NCBI GenBank assembly: GCA_955652195.1
Contig: CATPBC010000102.1
Coordinates: 1 to 9,411, forward strand
Origin: an uncultured Xanthobacteraceae bacterium
Lineage (GTDB): Bacteria > Pseudomonadota > Alphaproteobacteria > Rhizobiales > Xanthobacteraceae
DNA length: 9,411 nt
Reading direction: 5' to 3'
The notes under the pieces were generated by a model that was given only the letters and a program-made list of their open reading frames with translations, ran no database searches and was not told the origin of the DNA. Below are positions 5,892 through 9,411 of the stretch, piece after piece; the stretch's first letter is position 1, and every line of letters begins with the position of its first letter. Position numbers and translations under genes: made by a program.

Positions 5892-5936
5892 CGGCGGTTG
5901 AATTTTGACGGCCATTGCGTTTTGACGGCCGGTGCG
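5886..5936. repeat. Three tandem 17-bp direct repeats at the cupin operon 3' end
   Basis: Three units of exactly 17 bases follow each other at 5886-5902, 5903-5919 and 5920-5936. All begin TTTTGACGGC; the last seven bases vary (GGTTGAA, CATTGCG, CGGTGCG). The first unit includes the last codon and TGA stop of the second cupin gene. Because 17 is not a multiple of 3, the TGA recurs in all three forward frames. A shorter TGACGGCC copy lies at 5970-5977, out of phase. Slippage duplication of the gene end is the simplest origin; a protein-binding role is possible. Confidence 0.75.
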
Positions 5937-6144
5937 AGGTCGGCGCGGCGCTGGCCGCGGGATGCGCCCTGACGGCCTTATTCCGTTGCCAGAATGGCAA
6001 TTGCCGAACCGGATTTCGGCTATATTTGCAAGCGGGTAGCTTATCCAGGCTGCTGCATCGCCAATTCGCAAGCCGTCGTCTAGATTATGCCCCGGGCGGC
6101 GGCGGCACTGCATCCGAATGGTGAGACGTTAGGGCGAGGCGGAC
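5937..6144. other. Spacer between the cupin operon and lplT-aas; small inverted repeats, no gene
   Basis: No convincing coding frame is seen. TTGCCA-GAA-TGGCAA (5986-6000) overlaps the palindrome GGCAATTGCC (5996-6005). GCCGAA-CCGGAT-TTCGGC (6003-6020) follows, trailed by TATATTTG. The last could be a weak terminator for the cupin operon, but its stem is only 6 bp and there is no long T-run. The promoter of the downstream gene should be in this region, yet I see no good -35/-10 pair. A good ribosome binding site, GAGG at 6136-6139, precedes the next start by 5 nt. Confidence 0.45.
6003..6020 (+). terminator. Possible weak terminator after the cupin operon
   Basis: GCCGAA (6003-6008) pairs with TTCGGC (6015-6020) around a 6-base loop, and the sequence continues TATATTTG. 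The position, about 110 bases past the last cupin stop and before the next gene, suits a terminator. The short stem and broken T-run make it weak; it could equally be part of the neighbouring dyad cluster. Confidence 0.25.
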
Positions 6145-9100
6145 ATGTCCATGTCACTGATGACGACGCGCCGTTTCGCACCCTTGTTCTGGTGCCAGTT
6201 CTTCGCGGCGTTCGGCGACAACTTTCTCAAGACCGCGCTGGTCTTCGTCATTCTGTTTGAAGTGTCCGGCGCCAATTCCGCGGCCTTGATCTCGCTCGCG
6301 GGCGCAACGCTGATTGCGCCGTTTTTCCTCCTGTCCGGTCTCGGCGGCGAACTTGCCGACCGTTACGACAAATCTTTCGTCGCGCAGCGGATCAAGCTGA
6401 CCGAGATAGCCGCCGCGGCGGTGGCGGTCGCCGGCTTTGCGTTCCACTCGCTCGCCTTGTTGTTCCTCGCCGTGTTCATGTTCGGAACCCTGGCGTCGCT
6501 GTTCGGGCCGATCAAATACGGCATCCTGCCCGACCTCCTCCAGCGCCGCGAGCTGCCGTCCGGCAATGCGCTGATCGAAGGCGGCACCTTTCTTGCGATC
6601 CTGTTAGGCACCATCGTCGCCGGCATCGCGGCGAACGGCAACAGCGGCCCCATTCATTTCGCCTGGCTGATGATATTGACGGCGTTCGCGAGCTGGCTGG
6701 CGAGCCTGTTGATCCCGAAGAGCGGCCAGGGCGCGCCGGACCTGACGATCAACCGCAATGTGCTGGTCTCCACCGGCTCGCTGATCAAACAGCTTCGCGC
6801 CGATCCGCGGCTGTGGTGGGGCGCGCTGGTCGCGAGTTGGTTCTGGCTTGTCGGCGCGCTGGTTCTCTCGCTGTTGCCGCCGCTCGTTTCATTCACCATC
6901 GGCGGCAGCGAAGAGGTGGTGACGCTATTTTTGACTATTTTCTCGGTGGCGGTCGCGGTCGGCTCCGGCTTGGCGGCCTGGCTTGCGGCCGGCCGCATCG
7001 TGCTGTTGCCGACACTGGTCGCCGCGGTCTTGCTCGGCCTGTTCTCGCTCGATCTAGGCTGGACCGCTTCGGCGATCGTGCCCGCGACTAGCCCGTTGTC
7101 GGTCGGCGCGTTCTTTGCGTCGCGCTACAGCTTGCATATCGCCATCGATCTTGCCGGACTGGCGATCGCCGGCGGTCTGTTCATCGTGCCGGTTTTCACC
7201 GCGGTTCAGGTCTGGGCCGGCACCGATCGGCGCGCCCGAGTCATTGCTGCGGTGAACGTGCTCAATGCCGCCTTCATGGTCGGCGGCGCGATCATCCTCG
7301 CAGTGCTGCAAAAAGCGGGCTTCGGCACGCCGGTCCTGTTCGTGCTGATCGGCGCCGCCAATCTCGCGATGGCTGTCGTGATCGGCATGACCATGCCGGC
7401 AAGCTGGCTGCACGACTTTCTCTCGATCATGTTCCGCGCGTTCTACCGGCTGGAAGTGCAGGGTCTGGAGAACATCGCCAAAGCCGGCCACAACGCCATC
7501 ATCGCGCTCAACCATGTGAGCTTTCTCGATCCGCCGCTGGCGTTCTCGATCCTGCCGAAACGACCGGTCTTTGCCATCGACGTCGCCATGTCGAGGAACT
7601 GGTGGATTCAGCCATTCCTCAAATTCGTGCGCACCATGGCGCTCGATCCGCTCAAGCCGTTCTCGCTGCGCGCCATTATCAATGCTGTGCGCTCGGGCGA
7701 CATGCTGGTGATTTTTCCCGAAGGCCGCATCACCGTCACCGGCAGTCTGATGAAGGTCTATGACGGCGCCGCCCTGATCGCCGACAAATCCGAGGCGATG
7801 GTGGTCCCGGTGCGCATCGAAGGACCGGAGCTGACCATGTTCAGCCGGCTCAAGCGCTCGCAAGTGCGCCGCCGGCTGTTTCCGAAGATCAAGGTCACCA
7901 TCCTCGAGCCGGTGCAGCTCAAGCTCGATCCCGAGCTCAAGGGGCGCAAGCGGCGGCAGGCCGCCGGCTCCGCGCTTTACACGATCATGTCCGACCTGAT
8001 GTTCCGCACCACGCCGACAGACCGCACCGTGGTGCAAGCGCTGATCGAGGCGGCGAAGTTGCACGGCGCCGGCTGGCTGGCGATTGAGGATCCGGTCCGC
8101 GGTCAGATGACTTATCGCCGCCTGTTGCAGGCAACCGCAATCCTTGGCCGCAAGCTTATGCCCTATGCCCTTGAAGGACACGCGCTTGGCGTCATGCTGC
8201 CGACATCCAATGCGGCGGTGATCACCTTATTTGGCCTGATGTCGGCAGGGCGGGTCCCGGCCCTGATTAATTTCACCGCCGGTGCAGCCAATATCCTCGC
8301 CGCCTGCCGCGCCGCGCAGGTCGATACCATTGTGACGTCGCGCGCCTTTGTCGAGAAAGGCCGGCTCGAAAACCTGATCGCGCAACTGCAGGCCCAGGTC
8401 CGCATCGTTTATCTGGAAGACATCGGCAAGACGATCAGTAAGGCGGACAAGCTGCGCGCGCTGTTGAGCTGGAAAAAGCCTCTCGTTGCGCGCACGCCCG
8501 ACGATTGGGCCGCGATACTCTTCACCTCCGGCTCGGAGGGTTCGCCGAAAGGCGTCGTGCTCTCTCACCGCAACATGCTCGCCAACGTGGCGCAAGCGGC
8601 GGCGCGGATCGATTTCGGGCGCGAGGACAGGCTGTTCAACGTGTTGCCCATATTCCATTCGTTCGGCCTCACCGCCGGAACGATATTGCCGCTCGTCTCC
8701 GGCGTGCCGGTCTATCTCTACCCGTCGCCGCTGCATTACCGCACCGTGCCCGAACTCATTTACTGGACCTGCGCCACCGCGCTGTTCGGCACCGATACGT
8801 TCCTCAACGGTTATGCGCGGGTCGCCAACCCTTACGATTTCCGTTCGCTGCGCTACGTGCTGGCCGGCGCGGAGCCGGTGAAAGAGGCGACGCGCCAGAT
8901 CTATCTGGAAAAATTCGGCTTGCGCGTTCTCGAAGGCTACGGCGTCACCGAATGTTCTCCGGTAATGGCGCTCAATACGCCGATGTTCAACAAGTTCGGC
9001 AGCGTCGGCCGGCTGTTACCCGGCATGGAAGCCAAGCTTGAAAAAGTCGAGGGCGTCGAGGAGGGCGGCCGGCTTTACGTCAAAGGTCCGAACGTCATGC

Positions 9101-9411
9101 TCGGCTATTTGCGCGCCGAGAAACCCGGCGTGCTGGAGATGCCGCCGGAGGGCTGGCACGACACCGGCGACATCGTCACCATCGACGATCAGGGCTTCAT
9201 CGCAATCAAGGGCCGGGCCAAGCGCTTCGCCAAGATCGGCGGCGAGATGATCTCGCTCGCGGCGGTCGAAATGCTCGCGGCCGAGCTATGGCCGAATAAT
9301 ATCACCGCGGTATCGTCGATCCCCGATCCGCGCAAAGGCGAACGCCTGATCATGGTCACCGACAAGCGCGGCGCCAGCCGCAGCGAATTTTTGGCCTATG
9401 CGCGATTAAAG
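6145..9411 (+). CDS. aas: LplT-PlsC-Aas fusion: lysophospholipid transporter / acyltransferase / acyl-ACP synthetase (3' end outside window)
   Basis: One uninterrupted frame of 1089 codons runs off the window. Residues 1 to about 420 are an MFS transporter of the LplT type, with motif A GGELADR (67-73) and about 12 hydrophobic segments. Residues about 430-620 are a PlsC acyltransferase, with the catalytic HX4D pair His457/Asp462 (NHVSFLD) and FPEGRITVTG from Phe524. The rest is an AMP-forming acyl-ACP synthetase: FTSGSEGSPKG (793-803), YGVTE (932-936), WHDTGD (1004-1009) and KGRAKRFAKIGGEM (1022-1035). E. coli encodes these as neighbouring genes lplT and aas, and the match to Aas as I remember it is close throughout. 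The enzyme flips lysophospholipids (chiefly 2-acyl-glycerophosphoethanolamine) inward and re-acylates them using acyl-ACP it makes itself. About 40-50 residues, including the expected GSGK catalytic lysine motif, lie beyond the window. It starts at ATG 6145 with GAGG 5 nt upstream; ATGs at 6151 and 6160 are less well placed. Confidence 0.93.
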   Translation, partial: MSMSLMTTRRFAPLFWCQFFAAFGDNFLKTALVFVILFEVSGANSAALISLAGATLIAPFFLLSGLGGELADRYDKSFVAQRIKLTEIAAAAVAVAGFAFHSLALLFLAVFMFGTLASLFGPIKYGILPDLLQRRELPSGNALIEGGTFLAILLGTIVAGIAANGNSGPIHFAWLMILTAFASWLASLLIPKSGQGAPDLTINRNVLVSTGSLIKQLRADPRLWWGALVASWFWLVGALVLSLLPPLVSFTIGGSEEVVTLFLTIFSVAVAVGSGLAAWLAAGRIVLLPTLVAAVLLGLFSLDLGWTASAIVPATSPLSVGAFFASRYSLHIAIDLAGLAIAGGLFIVPVFTAVQVWAGTDRRARVIAAVNVLNAAFMVGGAIILAVLQKAGFGTPVLFVLIGAANLAMAVVIGMTMPASWLHDFLSIMFRAFYRLEVQGLENIAKAGHNAIIALNHVSFLDPPLAFSILPKRPVFAIDVAMSRNWWIQPFLKFVRTMALDPLKPFSLRAIINAVRSGDMLVIFPEGRITVTGSLMKVYDGAALIADKSEAMVVPVRIEGPELTMFSRLKRSQVRRRLFPKIKVTILEPVQLKLDPELKGRKRRQAAGSALYTIMSDLMFRTTPTDRTVVQALIEAAKLHGAGWLAIEDPVRGQMTYRRLLQATAILGRKLMPYALEGHALGVMLPTSNAAVITLFGLMSAGRVPALINFTAGAANILAACRAAQVDTIVTSRAFVEKGRLENLIAQLQAQVRIVYLEDIGKTISKADKLRALLSWKKPLVARTPDDWAAILFTSGSEGSPKGVVLSHRNMLANVAQAAARIDFGREDRLFNVLPIFHSFGLTAGTILPLVSGVPVYLYPSPLHYRTVPELIYWTCATALFGTDTFLNGYARVANPYDFRSLRYVLAGAEPVKEATRQIYLEKFGLRVLEGYGVTECSPVMALNTPMFNKFGSVGRLLPGMEAKLEKVEGVEEGGRLYVKGPNVMLGYLRAEKPGVLEMPPEGWHDTGDIVTIDDQGFIAIKGRAKRFAKIGGEMISLAAVEMLAAELWPNNITAVSSIPDPRKGERLIMVTDKRGASRSEFLAYARLK

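Noticed and set aside
5886..5936. CRISPR-like array
   Set aside because: Only three 17-bp head-to-tail units with no spacers and no cas gene; it is a simple tandem repeat.
5915..6124. Small open frame (69 codons) in the spacer before lplT-aas
   Set aside because: It needs a TTG start, has no ribosome binding site, runs through the repeats and inverted repeats, and shows no motif.
7054..8181. Long minus-strand open frame (375 codons) opposite lplT-aas
   Set aside because: Rich in His, Arg, Asp and Gln with no domain, and it lies opposite a frame with clear PlsC and MFS motifs; a typical antisense artefact of GC-rich codon use.

Overview
The window is GC-rich alphaproteobacterial DNA. Two things point to the Bradyrhizobium/Rhodopseudomonas/Xanthobacteraceae side of the Hyphomicrobiales: a short palindromic repeat ahead of the transporter gene that I recognise from that group (GCATGATC...CCGAAAA / TTTTCGG...GATCATGC), and the style of the proteins (tripartite tricarboxylate transporter receptors, an LplT-Aas fusion). 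The genus cannot be fixed from the sequence alone.

Left edge (1-138): the last 41 codons and probable right end of an IS5-family insertion sequence. Its end lies about 20 bases from the stop codon of the first receptor gene.

Transport block (160-4558): one fused TctA-TctB membrane protein (1487-3523, +) sits between two minus-strand genes for periplasmic TctC/Bug-type receptors (160-1233 and 3524-4558). The receptors align without gaps through their mature parts at about 69% identity by hand count, so they are paralogues. The first receptor gene is divergent from tctAB across a 253-base spacer that carries two palindromic repeats. The second is convergent with tctAB, and the two stop codons abut as TGATCA with no base between them. 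The expected system is a proton- or sodium-coupled carboxylate importer with two alternative receptors; the substrate is unknown.

Cupin block (4730-5891): two small single-domain cupin genes, 16 bases apart, form a likely operon divergent from the second receptor gene. The first has a three-histidine metal site with Ala in place of the usual Glu, as in gentisate 1,2-dioxygenase-type ring-cleaving enzymes. The second has the classical 3-His/1-Glu site. Together they look like a bicupin split into two genes. A plausible reading is uptake and oxidative processing of a (possibly aromatic) carboxylic acid, but this is inference from context.

Spacer 5892-6144: three 17-bp direct repeats, the first covering the stop codon of the second cupin gene, then small inverted repeats. 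I find no convincing gene there.

Right part (6145-9411): one open frame of 1089 codons running off the window. It encodes a three-part LplT (MFS lysophospholipid flippase) - PlsC acyltransferase - acyl-ACP synthetase fusion, equivalent to E. coli lplT plus aas. It re-acylates lysophospholipids and appears unrelated in function to the transport/cupin block. No tRNA, rRNA or CRISPR array was seen.
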